Shown: piece after piece, positions 17,464 through 25,951 of the stretch
Layout of the letters: each line of letters begins with the position of its first letter
How positions within the stretch are numbered: position 1 is the stretch's first letter
NCBI GenBank assembly: GCA_040882465.1
Contig: JBBEBG010000001.1
Coordinates: 57,075-121,074, forward strand
Direction: 5' to 3'
DNA: 64,000 nt
From: Gemmatimonadota bacterium
GTDB taxonomy: Bacteria > Gemmatimonadota > Gemmatimonadetes > Longimicrobiales > Gaopeijiaceae
Made by a program: the position numbers and the translations under genes
Notes under the pieces: model-generated
Told to the model about the DNA's origin: nothing
Seen by the model: the letters and a program-made list of their open reading frames with translations, nothing else
Database searches by the model: none

Positions 17464-18474
17464 TCAGATTTTCTCCCGCACGGATTCCTCCACGCGATAT
17501 TCCCGTCGTCCCTGGCCGGCGCTGAGATGGACGATGATCTCACCGATCAGCCCCATGGCAATCGCCTGGACCCCCGTCACGAAGAAGAGGACGCCCAGGA
17601 GAAGGAGCGGACGGTCGGCGATCGCCTGACCACCGATTCGTTGGAGGAGAAGGACGATCAGGATGAGCGTGCCGATCCCGGAAAGGAGCGTCCCGACGAG
17701 ACCAAAAAAACGCAACGGCTTCCGGGTGAAGCGGACCATGAAAAAGAGTCCGAGGAGATCAATGATGCGTCGCACGTAAATCCCGGGAGAATAAACGCGG
17801 GGTCGCGAGTCTTCCGGGTGTTGGGGAACGGGGACCTCCTCCACTCGGAATCCCTCCCGCTGCGCGAGCACCGGGAGAAATCGAACGAGGTCGCCATAAA
17901 CGGGAACCTCGTCGAGAACCTCCCGCCGCATGGCGCGCACGCCGGAAGCCACATCTTCGAAGGAGCCACCGATCCCCCATCGGAGGAGCAGGTGAAAGGC
18001 CCCGCGCTGCAGCCGACCGAGGAATGACCCTCCGATCGCGGTTCGCTTCGCCGTCGCCAGATCCACCCCCTCATCGACCTTTCGAACGAGAGCGGCGAGC
18101 CCCTCGGCACGAACCCGCGGATAGGCGGGGAGGGTCACCACGACATCTCCGCGCAGATGGGTGCGCACGGCCTCCAACATCCCCGACTCTCCCACGCCGT
18201 GTCCTGCCTCGAATACCCGAATCGGCTCCCCTTCCTGACGAAGCTCCGCCAGCGATTGGGCGAGCTCGGTACCCCAACGATCCACCACGAAAACGAATTC
18301 GAAGGGTTCGCCCAGGGCACGTATCGGAGGAGAGTATTCTCGATAGAGCCAGTCGAGGGACGAAGGCCGTTCGGTTACGGCGACCACCACGGAGACGCGG
18401 GGTCGGTCGGCGGCTCCGGGGTGCGACGCGGACGCGGTCTCGACTTCGAACACCGGTCGAAGGGTGGGGGTCAT
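17464..18474 (-). CDS. GT2 glycosyltransferase with C-terminal membrane helices
   Basis: The 336-residue protein starts at ATG 18474, overlapping the upstream stop by 4 nt (ATGA). The GT2 domain (about 25-235) begins VSVVVAVTERP and contains FVFVVDRWGTEL in place of the standard D-D-x-S-x-D loop, then VVVTLPAYPRV at the usual DxD position. Both acidic motifs are altered, so the donor site is unusual. Two helices follow: LRFFGLVGTLLSGIGTLILIVLLL and LLLLGVLFFVTGVQAIAMGLI. The domain order matches DPM1/GtrB-like transferases and its neighbour at 18471. Activity may be reduced or specialised, and the two GT2s may work as a pair. Confidence 0.83.
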   Translation of the reverse strand: MTPTLRPVFEVETASASHPGAADRPRVSVVVAVTERPSSLDWLYREYSPPIRALGEPFEFVFVVDRWGTELAQSLAELRQEGEPIRVFEAGHGVGESGMLEAVRTHLRGDVVVTLPAYPRVRAEGLAALVRKVDEGVDLATAKRTAIGGSFLGRLQRGAFHLLLRWGIGGSFEDVASGVRAMRREVLDEVPVYGDLVRFLPVLAQREGFRVEEVPVPQHPEDSRPRVYSPGIYVRRIIDLLGLFFMVRFTRKPLRFFGLVGTLLSGIGTLILIVLLLQRIGGQAIADRPLLLLGVLFFVTGVQAIAMGLIGEIIVHLSAGQGRREYRVEESVREKI

Positions 18475-19424
18475 GTGTGGACCTCGTGTAGAAGGGGGCC
18501 CGGATCCCGCCCGGCTCTCTGCTTCGTGCTCACCGCCACCTGCGCCACCAATCCCAGCATGAAAAGGAAGACGCCCAGAGAAAACCAGAGTAGCGTCACC
18601 CCGGCGAAAATGACGGATCCCGCGATCTCGGCATCGAACGCGCCGTACGCTCGAAGGGCGAGCCCAGCGGTCACGACACCGATCAGGGCGGCCGCGAGGG
18701 CTCCGCCTCCGAACAGGCGGGCGGGATTCATGCGAAAGGAGCGAATCATCTTTACGGTGAGCAGGTCCACGAGAACTTTTCCCACCCGCGAGAGGCCGTA
18801 CTTGCTTTCGCCCGCGATTCGGGGGTGGTGGCGAACCGGCATCTCGGAGATCCGGGCACCGGCCATCCCTGCCGCGAGAGCCGGGATGAAGCGATGCATG
18901 TCCGAATAGAGGTGTACGCGCTCCAACAACTCCCGCCTGTACGCCTTGAGCGAGCATCCGTTGTCGCGGATTTTCACACCTGTGATCCCGGCGATGATTC
19001 GGTTCGCGATCCAGGAGGGGATCTTTCTGCGAACGAGGAGATCCTGACGCCGTTCCCGGTATCCCGCGACGAGATCCCACCCCTTCTCGAGCTCCGCCAC
19101 GAGGACCGGGATATCGAGCGGATCGTTCTGGAGATCGCCGTCCATCGTGACCAAGATCCGGCCGCGTGCGTGATCGAAGCCCGCCTGCATGGCGGTGGAC
19201 TGCCCGTAGCGGCGCGCGAGCGTCACGAGCCGGATTCGGGGATCCTCCGCGGCCGAATTAGCGACGAGCTCGGCGGTCCGGTCGGTGCTCCCGTCGTTCA
19301 CCAGCACCAGCTCCCACTCAGTCGCCACCCCGAGCGCCGCTCTTACGCGATCGATCAGCGGGAGGACGTTTTCCTCCTCGTTGAGGACCGGGATCACGAC
19401 GGAGAGTTCGGGGACGGAGCTCAT
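18471..19424 (-). CDS. DPM1/GtrB-like polyprenyl-phosphate glycosyltransferase
   Basis: This 317-residue GT2 protein has the classic motifs: LSVVIPVLNEEENV, LVNDGSTDRT, TMDGDLQNDP (DxD) and DNGCSLKAYRRE. Two C-terminal helices (about 235-295) follow. By family it moves a sugar from a nucleotide donor to a polyprenyl phosphate on the inner leaflet. It overlaps both neighbours by 4 nt, giving tight translational coupling in the order deacetylase, this gene, the atypical GT2, FemAB, aminotransferase. Confidence 0.93.
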   Translation of the reverse strand: MSSVPELSVVIPVLNEEENVLPLIDRVRAALGVATEWELVLVNDGSTDRTAELVANSAAEDPRIRLVTLARRYGQSTAMQAGFDHARGRILVTMDGDLQNDPLDIPVLVAELEKGWDLVAGYRERRQDLLVRRKIPSWIANRIIAGITGVKIRDNGCSLKAYRRELLERVHLYSDMHRFIPALAAGMAGARISEMPVRHHPRIAGESKYGLSRVGKVLVDLLTVKMIRSFRMNPARLFGGGALAAALIGVVTAGLALRAYGAFDAEIAGSVIFAGVTLLWFSLGVFLFMLGLVAQVAVSTKQRAGRDPGPLLHEVHT

Positions 19425-20302
19425 GCCTCTTGGGCGCTCGGTGAGGACGGTGCGGGTGGCCGCGTCCCATCGTGAAGGAGCGCATCCACCGTCTCGGCGA
19501 CTCGCTTGAATTTGTAGTCCCGGAGGAGGCGCTGAACCCTGGACCAGAGGTCAGCGGAACGCCCGCGAGTCCGAAGCCTCTGGCGCCACGGGATCCCGTG
19601 CCGGGGGAGCCCATCGTCCAACTCCCAGGGATGGATGTAGAAGGTCCCCGAGGCTCCCCTCGACTCTGCACTTTTCAGCGCCGCCTTCAGGACTCCATAA
19701 GGGAAGAACCGGAAGTAGGCGCCGCCCCCCGCGGGAAGGTTTGCACCGAGGACCCGGAGGGTTGCCGGCGGTACCTCCACCAGGGTCCCGGAAAGTCGTT
19801 CCATCCTATGGGGGTCCGGGTCACACGGATAGCCGTAGGACGGATGCACGCGGACCGGGAAGAGGCTGGAATCGTATCGGTACCCCTCCTCCAGCAGGAC
19901 GTCCAGAGCCCATTCGCAACCTGGAACGATGGAAAAGCTCGGGGCCCGGTACCCGATCACCGCGGATGCCGTCAGATTCTCCAGGATACCCTTGGTTCTC
20001 CGAGCTTCCTCCCGGAAGGCCTCGGGGGTGAGGCCCGTCGTGACGAGGTGGTTCCATCCGTGCGAAGCGATCTCGTGCCCGCCGGCGGCGATTTCCTTCA
20101 CCATCTCCGACTCCCTCTCCGCAAGCCACCCGAGGATGAAGAAGGTCCCACGTGCGCCGTTTTCGTCCAACAACTCGAGGAGCCGCCGCACCACTGGGGC
20201 GGAGCGCCGCGGGAGGTCGGGCCACATGGACCGCGGAACCCAGGGCTCGAGTGCGGTCGAGTGAAAGTACTCCTCGACGTCTACGGTGAAGTGATGTTGC
20301 AT
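19421..20302 (-). CDS. XrtA-type polysaccharide deacetylase (NodB fold with DUF3473-like tail)
   Basis: The 293-residue protein starts at ATG 20302. It opens with FTVDVEEYFHSTAL, the Asp-containing NodB motif 1 variant typical of exosortase-linked deacetylases. HEIASHGWNH supplies the metal-binding H-x-x-x-H motif, and ENLTASAVIGYRAPSFSI the catalytic RAP motif. The C-terminal section (GGGAYFRFFPYGVLK, FYIHPWELD) matches the DUF3473 extension. No signal peptide is seen, which is usual for this subfamily. By family it removes N-acetyl groups from the EPS or its precursor. It is the first gene of a five-gene operon with a near-consensus sigma-54 site 85 bp upstream. Confidence 0.94.
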   Translation of the reverse strand: MQHHFTVDVEEYFHSTALEPWVPRSMWPDLPRRSAPVVRRLLELLDENGARGTFFILGWLAERESEMVKEIAAGGHEIASHGWNHLVTTGLTPEAFREEARRTKGILENLTASAVIGYRAPSFSIVPGCEWALDVLLEEGYRYDSSLFPVRVHPSYGYPCDPDPHRMERLSGTLVEVPPATLRVLGANLPAGGGAYFRFFPYGVLKAALKSAESRGASGTFYIHPWELDDGLPRHGIPWRQRLRTRGRSADLWSRVQRLLRDYKFKRVAETVDALLHDGTRPPAPSSPSAQEA

Positions 20303-20386
20303 TCAATTCCTCTCGTGGCGGTGCGCACTAGCACTTATCTTCGGGGGCGGGCCATCCGGCGTTTCCAAGGATCGGCGCGTACAGGT

Positions 20387-20402
20387 TGCAAGGCGCGTGC
20401 CC
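20387..20402 (-). promoter_or_regulatory. Candidate sigma-54 promoter for the deacetylase operon
   Basis: The minus strand reads GGGCACGCGCCTTGCA. Only the first base departs from TGGCACG-N4-TTGCA and the spacing is exact. It lies about 85 bp before the ATG at 20302 and would drive five EPS genes down to 15056. Confidence 0.82.
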
Positions 20403-20477
20403 GAGCCCTTCCGATGCGGGAAGGGCCCTATGGCCGCCCCCTTCGAGAGAATTCCCGAACCGCGATTGAATGACCGC

Positions 20478-20806
20478 ATGGGCGCACCGCTGAAGATCTT
20501 GATGGTGGCTCCCGAGCCCTTATTTTTGCCCCCCGGGGAACCCCTTCAGTGTCCTCCACCGAATCCGCGCTCTTCTTGGGCTGGGCACGGGGTGGAGCTT
20601 GTCACCAACCCCTTCGGCGCTGCGGCTCCATCTCCCCCTCTGCCTCGCAACACGACCCGAATTATGAAATGGCACCTACGACCGGGTTCATACCCATGAG
20701 GAAGCCGGAGTCTTCGGCGAATGGCTAGCCCAACCTTACGGAGTCCCTCACGTCTATGATATGCACTCGAGCCGCCCGGCCCAATTCACGAGCGGCGGAG
20801 GGTAGA
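20478..20806 (+). pseudogene. Decayed GT4 glycosyltransferase fragment
   Basis: Three frames together spell the N-terminal third of a GT4 enzyme. Frame one gives LKILMVAPEPLFLPPGEP from ATG 20478. After a shift the next frame gives FSVLHRIRALLGLG, and then HGVELVTNPFG. From 20695 comes HEEAGVFGEWLAQPYG and VPHVYDMHSS. The same landmarks occur in intact GT4s in this window, for example VLYDMHS in the protein at 31532 and the RG[ST]P loop of three paralogues. At least two frameshifts are present, a stop closes the frame at about 20804, and the donor-binding half is missing. It is a remnant, not a functional gene. Confidence 0.85.
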
Positions 20807-20866
20807 CGATCCCGTGATGCGACCGAACCAGCGGCGTCCCTCACCCGCCCCCATTAGTTGAATCGG

Positions 20867-21697
20867 GTGGCGACCCCGCTTGTCGTGGACAGTCATGTGC
20901 ACCTCCACCCGGAGTTCGGGATCGGCGACTTCTTTTCGTCCGCCCATGCGAACTTCGAAGCCGCCGCGCGCGAAGCCGGCATCCCGAAGTGGCAAGGAGC
21001 CATTCTCTTCACCGAATCCGGCGGCGTCGAGCGCTTCACGGAACTCCAGGTCAGCGGGTCCGAGACTCACTCACGCGGGAGCTGGACGTTCGAGCCCACC
21101 GACGAGCAAGGTTCGCTGGTCGCCCGGAACGCGACAGGTGCGGAGCTCCTCCTGATTGCGGGAAGGCAGATCCGGGTCGAAGGGCGCCTGGAGGTGCTGG
21201 CGGTGTGCACGGCCAAATCTTTCCCCGACGGAGGACGGCTCGAGGAGGTGGCGCGCAACGTGAGGGCGGCGGGTGCCGTCCCGATCCTCCCCTGGGGATT
21301 CGGGAAGTGGTGGTCCAAACGCGGCGAGATCGTGGAGTCGGCGCTTCGACGAGCGCATCCCGGTGACTTTTTGCTCGGGGACTCCGGACAGCGGCCTCGA
21401 AGCCTCCCCCAACCGAAGCTCTTTCACCTCGCGCGCGAGCGCGGGATCCCGATCCTGAACGGCACCGACCCCCTTGATTATCCGGCCCAGGCCCGCCGCG
21501 TGGGGACATACGGATCGTTTCTCGATCTGGGTGGGGAAAGCGGCGGCCGGCCCTCGGAGATGCTCAGGGACACTCTCCTCGCCCTCTCCGCGACTCCTCC
21601 TTCCGTCGGTAGGCGAGTCTCCCTCGGCGGCTTCGTCTCTGCCCAAATCCGCATCCGAATCCCCATCGGGGGCTCCGGCACGAGGAGGCACCGATGA
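20867..21697 (+). CDS. Putative metal-dependent hydrolase (amidohydrolase/PHP-like)
   Basis: About 276 residues, from GTG 20867 (TTG 20858 is also possible). The N-terminus VVDSHVHLHPEF carries the H-x-H metal motif of amidohydrolase/PHP proteins. Further candidates are an acidic GDSGQRP segment (about 175) and LNGTDPLDYP (about 205), which could supply later ligands. No signal peptide or membrane helix is seen. The last 30 residues are low complexity. The stop overlaps the start of the FAD oxidoreductase gene by 4 nt, so the two are coupled. Substrate unknown; the motif supports the superfamily only. Confidence 0.65.
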   Translation: MATPLVVDSHVHLHPEFGIGDFFSSAHANFEAAAREAGIPKWQGAILFTESGGVERFTELQVSGSETHSRGSWTFEPTDEQGSLVARNATGAELLLIAGRQIRVEGRLEVLAVCTAKSFPDGGRLEEVARNVRAAGAVPILPWGFGKWWSKRGEIVESALRRAHPGDFLLGDSGQRPRSLPQPKLFHLARERGIPILNGTDPLDYPAQARRVGTYGSFLDLGGESGGRPSEMLRDTLLALSATPPSVGRRVSLGGFVSAQIRIRIPIGGSGTRRHR

Positions 21698-23196
21698 CGA
21701 CTCGAGAGGCGCCCTCCCGGGGGATGATCCACCGCGATCCGACCGCCACCGAGCGCGAGCGCTTCGACCTGATCATCATTGGCGGCGGCGTCTACGGGAT
21801 TTCGCTCGCGCTCGAAAGCGCCGCACGTGGCCTTCGTCCTCTCCTCCTCGAGCGGGGAGACTTTGGCGAGGAGACGAGCGCGGCTACGCTCCGCATCCTC
21901 CATGGGGGGCTCCGGTACCTCCAATCGCTGGATCTCATTCGATTCCGGGAGTCCGTGAGGGAGCGCCGATGGTGGATCCGGACTTTCCCCACTCTCGTCG
22001 CTCCCCTTCCCTGCCTCCTCCCCCTCTATGGCGACGGTCCCCGGCGGCGGGTGATCGTCGCTCCGGCACTCCTTCTGAACGACCTTCTCTCCGCCGATCG
22101 GAATCGCGGCGTCGCCCCGGAGCTCGTTCTCCCCCCCTCCCGGACCCTCGGTCGCAACGAGACGATCGACCTCTTTCCATCGGTCCGCGCGGAAGGGCTC
22201 GAGGGCGCCGCCCTCTGGTACGATGCCTCCATGGAGAGCCCTCACCGCCTCCTGGTGGAAATGCTTCGGTGGGCCGCCCTCGAAGGGGCAGTCGCCCTCA
22301 ACTACTTGGAAGCCACCGAGCTCCTCCGCGAAGGTGACCGGATTGCCGGTGTGCGAGGGCTCGACCGCCTGCACGGCACGGAGCTCGGATTCCGAGCCCC
22401 TCTCGTAGTGAACGCCGCCGGCTCCTCGACCCCTCGGGTCGCGCAGCTCGCAGGGGCCGCGGACGCGGCGCTTTTCCGGCCGTCCCTGGCCTTCAACGTC
22501 CTCCTCCGCCGATCGCCCCCCTCCAAGTTCGCGGTCGGTGTTCATGCTCCGGATGGCTCGGCCCAAACCTACTTCCTCCGGCCCCACGGAAAATTCACCT
22601 TCGCCGGAACGGGACACGTGCCATGGCATGAACGGTCGGAGCCCCCCACGCGGACACCAGACTCCATGATCGCTACGTTCCTGGAGGAAATCCGACGTGC
22701 GGTTCCCTCGTTCGACGTCACACCCGCCGATGTCGTGCGGGAGTTCCGCGGGCTTCTTCCGGCGGCGAAAGAAGGAACTTCCGTCCTTGCCCGCCGCCCG
22801 GTGATCCGGGATCACTCCAGGAACGGTGGCCCGACCGGCCTCTATTCCGTGGCGGGAGTGAAATTCACGACTGCCCCGGGGGTGGCGCGCCTAGTCCTCG
22901 ACCGCGCCTTCGGTCCGGCCCCAACTCGTCGCGAGGAGTTCCTGGCTCACCCGCCCGCGTTTCCGGCACGTATGACCCCCAAGCTTTTCGGGCGGCTCCG
23001 TGAAGGGTCACCCGAGCGGGCCGCGGCCTACCTGCGCTCGACGGTCTCCGAAGAGAGTGTCGCGTTCGAGGAAGATCTGGTGCTCGGCAGGCTCGACTGG
23101 GGTCTCGACCTCGAAGATGCGGAAAGCGCGAGCCTGGATCTTGCGGGTCTTCCCGGCGCGCCCGCCCTACCTCGACGCACCACGTCACTACCCTAA
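21694..23196 (+). CDS. FAD-dependent oxidoreductase of the GlpD/DAO family
   Basis: The 500-residue protein starts at ATG 21694. FAD-binding motif DLIIIGGGVYGISLALESA is at about residues 25-43, followed by LLLERGDFGEETSAATLRI and HGGLRYL, the signature of glycerol-3-phosphate dehydrogenases (usually TSxxSxxLIHGGLRYLE). VVNAAGSSTPRVAQLAG and the C-terminal GVKFTTAPGVARLV also fit. No membrane helix is present. In E. coli this family oxidises glycerol-3-phosphate with a quinone acceptor. Here, between a hydrolase and a GMC oxidoreductase in an EPS region, another polyol or glycerol-phosphate substrate is possible. Its end overlaps the convergent GMC gene by 4 bp. Confidence 0.87.
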   Translation: MTTREAPSRGMIHRDPTATERERFDLIIIGGGVYGISLALESAARGLRPLLLERGDFGEETSAATLRILHGGLRYLQSLDLIRFRESVRERRWWIRTFPTLVAPLPCLLPLYGDGPRRRVIVAPALLLNDLLSADRNRGVAPELVLPPSRTLGRNETIDLFPSVRAEGLEGAALWYDASMESPHRLLVEMLRWAALEGAVALNYLEATELLREGDRIAGVRGLDRLHGTELGFRAPLVVNAAGSSTPRVAQLAGAADAALFRPSLAFNVLLRRSPPSKFAVGVHAPDGSAQTYFLRPHGKFTFAGTGHVPWHERSEPPTRTPDSMIATFLEEIRRAVPSFDVTPADVVREFRGLLPAAKEGTSVLARRPVIRDHSRNGGPTGLYSVAGVKFTTAPGVARLVLDRAFGPAPTRREEFLAHPPAFPARMTPKLFGRLREGSPERAAAYLRSTVSEESVAFEEDLVLGRLDWGLDLEDAESASLDLAGLPGAPALPRRTTSLP

Positions 23197-24779
23197 GAAA
23201 GGTCCCGCAGGCGGACCGCGAGCCGGCGTGCGAGTGCAACGACGGTGAGCGTGGGATTCGCGTACCCCACGGTCGGAAAGACCGAGCTTCCGGTCAGGTA
23301 AAGATTGTGGAGGCCATGGACGCGGCAGTCTTGGTCAACGACTCCCTGGGCCGGATCCACGTGCATTCGAGTAGTTCCCATGTGGTGCTTCGCGGGCACG
23401 ACGGCGGCGCGCCAAGCATCGGTCTCGCCCCGGATGCCCCACTCGATCCGTCCGAGCCCCGCCGTCCTCACCGAGCTCTCGAACCGAGCACAGGCCTGGC
23501 GCATGCTCCTCACGTCCAGGTCGCCCAACCTCCATTCGACCCGGGGGAGGGGTCGGTCGAAGGCGTCCCGACGGCTGGAGAGGACCACCCGATTCTCCGG
23601 ACGGGACTCGCATTCGGCGAGGAGCTTGAGGGGCCATCGGCCGGCTCGTCTCCCGTGAATCGTGAGCCGCCGCCAGAGTGCGACCGCCGCGGCACCCGGG
23701 GATCGCAGGACCCTCTTGGCATGCGTGACCGTTCCGCCCGGAATCCCTCTTCCTCGCGCCTTTTCCCAGAGCTCGAGCATTGCCTGGACACCCCCGGAAG
23801 CAAAGACGGGGTGAGCTTCGTACGCCGGCCGAAAAGTCACCGCGATGTTGAGAAGGGCTTCTCTCTGCTGGACTTCCGGCGACAGCGCGAACCCACCGCG
23901 GACAAAAGAGCTCGGAGGCATCTCCGCGCCTCTCCAGGGGAAGTAGAAGTCCATCTCCACTCCCCTTCCCTCTGGGACGAAATGTCCCGGGTAGAGGAAG
24001 GCATGCTCGGTGAAACATCGGCCTACCCGCCCGCGGGCGTTTCCCGGGCTCCTCTCCGGAGAATCGCCGGAGAGGAGAAGGAGGCGGGGGTTCTCGATTC
24101 CTCCTGCGGCGAGCACGAAAGTCTTCGCCCTCACCTCGACTCGTGTCCCTCCCAACGCGGCCGCTGACGCCGACTCGATCACATCACCGCTCGCGCCCAC
24201 ATGCAGGCGGAGCGCGATCGCATGGAGAAGGACATGGATCGTACGCGAACGCTCGAGCGTCTCCCGGTACGTCGTCCCGAAGTGGACCGGGCTCACCTGA
24301 AATAGCGCGGCAGGAAACTCGCCGCCCGGGAGCGGGAGGGGCGCCAGCCCAGAGCGTAGCGCCCACCGCTCCGCGTCGTAGTCGTATGGTCCCAATCCCA
24401 GGACTCCGTGGGCTTCCTGGTAGTGCGGGAGCAGTTCGTCCAGGCCGAAGGGCCAGCCCCCGGCCGGAACCCAGGTGCGCGCCGCGAAGTCGAGTGGGTC
24501 CAGTGGGCGGCACCAACCGGCCCAGACTGCGGTGGAGCCCCCGAGTCCGGCCATGCGGGTGTCTCGGAGCGGTGGATAGGGGTCTCCACTCACTTCGCCT
24601 TCGTACAGCTCCTGGGTCGGCCCGTCATAGCCGAACCCGCCGGATTCGAGGACCGCGACTCGCTTTCCGCGACCCTCGAGGCCGAGCGCGAGACTGATCC
24701 CGGCGGCGCCGCCGCCGACGATACAGATGTCGAATTCGTGCGTGGTGCCGGTCTCGAACCGCCGCGCATCCGCGATCAT
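23193..24779 (-). CDS. GMC-family FAD oxidoreductase
   Basis: This 528-residue protein has an N-terminal dinucleotide-binding motif (DICIVGGGAAGISLALGLEG), then AGLGGSTAVWAGWCRP (flavin loop), VLAAGGIENPRLLLLSG, and a GMC C-terminal domain with KHHMGTTRMHVDP and LYLTGSSVFPTVGYANPT. The family oxidises alcohols such as sugars, polyols and choline. No Tat or Sec signal is visible. It is divergent from the GT2 gene at 24848, sharing a 68-bp intergenic gap, and convergent with the GlpD-like gene. The exact alcohol cannot be told; a sugar or cyclitol of the EPS pathway is one option. Confidence 0.88.
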   Translation of the reverse strand: MIADARRFETGTTHEFDICIVGGGAAGISLALGLEGRGKRVAVLESGGFGYDGPTQELYEGEVSGDPYPPLRDTRMAGLGGSTAVWAGWCRPLDPLDFAARTWVPAGGWPFGLDELLPHYQEAHGVLGLGPYDYDAERWALRSGLAPLPLPGGEFPAALFQVSPVHFGTTYRETLERSRTIHVLLHAIALRLHVGASGDVIESASAAALGGTRVEVRAKTFVLAAGGIENPRLLLLSGDSPERSPGNARGRVGRCFTEHAFLYPGHFVPEGRGVEMDFYFPWRGAEMPPSSFVRGGFALSPEVQQREALLNIAVTFRPAYEAHPVFASGGVQAMLELWEKARGRGIPGGTVTHAKRVLRSPGAAAVALWRRLTIHGRRAGRWPLKLLAECESRPENRVVLSSRRDAFDRPLPRVEWRLGDLDVRSMRQACARFESSVRTAGLGRIEWGIRGETDAWRAAVVPAKHHMGTTRMHVDPAQGVVDQDCRVHGLHNLYLTGSSVFPTVGYANPTLTVVALARRLAVRLRDLS

Positions 24780-24847
24780 TCGAGTCCCCCGCCGATCGTG
24801 CCGCCGGGAAATTGTACGCCCGGACTCGATCGGCGATATTCGGTCCC

Positions 24848-25951
24848 ATGCCTTCCCCGGACATCGAACGTTCTCCCCGCCCCGCGGTCTGTGTGGTGAA
24901 TTACAATGGGGCTACGTACCTGCCGCGGACCCTCGGCAGGATCCTGGAGCTCCGTGACCAGTTCGACACGGTTCTTCTCGTGGACGACGCCTCCACCGAC
25001 GCGAGCGTCGAGGTCGCCCGCCAACATCTGACCGACGACGGCGTAATCGTCCTCCCGAAGAACGCGGGTCCGGGAGGGGCGCGAAATGCCGGTTTCGTGG
25101 CCTTGAAGGCCGACCGAGTCCTCTTTCTCGACAACGACGTCTTCCTCGGGTCCGATACCGTGCGGATCCTCTCCGAGGCTCTCGACGAAGCTCCAAAGGC
25201 CGTCATGGCGCTTCCGCGAATCGTCTCCGACGATGAGCCGGATACTGTCGAATACGAAGGCGGCGAAGCCCATTTTTCGGGTCTGGTTACGTTGCGGGGC
25301 GCGGGGAAATCTCGAAGCGGGAGTCCCGCCGGTCCGCCCGTGCGGGTCGGCTCGATGATCGCCTGTTGCTTCCTCTTCGACCGGCGCAGGTGGGGCCAGG
25401 AGCCCCTCTTCGATCCCCTCTTCCCGATGTATCTCGAGGATCATGAATTTGGTCTCCGCACGAATCTCATGGGCCATGACGTGCTCACCGTATCCGCTGC
25501 GGAATGCGGACATGGAAAAGGAACGCCCGGCATTTCGATTCGGGCCACCGGCGGCCACACTGCCATCCGGGTCCGGCAGACGATTTTGAACCGCTGGCAG
25601 CTGATGGCAAAACTCTATCAGGGACGCACGTTCCTTCTGATGGCACCCACCTTCTTGTTGTTCGAGATAAGCCAGTTCCTCGGCTGCCTCGTTCTCGGAT
25701 GGGGTGGTCACTGGATGTGGGCCGCGGGCACCTTCGTGAGGAGGACGCCGGAGCTCCTGAAGCGGCGAAAAGGTTTTCGCGCATCGCGCGCGCGAAGCGA
25801 CACGGAGGTTCTCACCTCCGGGCCCCATCCGCTGAACGCCGCGCTCGCCCGGCGACCGTTCGCGCGCCTCGCGTTTGCGGTGCTGGACCGCCTTGGGCAC
25901 GTCAACTGGCGGCTGGCGACCTTTGCCCTCGCCCGGTCGCGGAGATCCTGA
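24848..25951 (+). CDS. GT2 glycosyltransferase (rhamnosyltransferase-like)
   Basis: The 367-residue protein starts at ATG 24848. GT2 motifs are PAVCVVNYNGATYL, LVDDASTDAS, LPKNAGPGGARNAGF, LFLDNDVFL (DxD as DND) and the acceptor-side FPMYLEDHEFGLR, where the ED pair supplies the catalytic base. The pattern resembles rhamnosyl- and related transferases. A hydrophobic region (TFLLFEISQFLGCLVLGWGG) suggests membrane association near the C-terminus. The TGA stop shares one base with the ATG of the next GT4 gene, so the two are translationally coupled. Confidence 0.9.
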   Translation: MPSPDIERSPRPAVCVVNYNGATYLPRTLGRILELRDQFDTVLLVDDASTDASVEVARQHLTDDGVIVLPKNAGPGGARNAGFVALKADRVLFLDNDVFLGSDTVRILSEALDEAPKAVMALPRIVSDDEPDTVEYEGGEAHFSGLVTLRGAGKSRSGSPAGPPVRVGSMIACCFLFDRRRWGQEPLFDPLFPMYLEDHEFGLRTNLMGHDVLTVSAAECGHGKGTPGISIRATGGHTAIRVRQTILNRWQLMAKLYQGRTFLLMAPTFLLFEISQFLGCLVLGWGGHWMWAAGTFVRRTPELLKRRKGFRASRARSDTEVLTSGPHPLNAALARRPFARLAFAVLDRLGHVNWRLATFALARSRRS

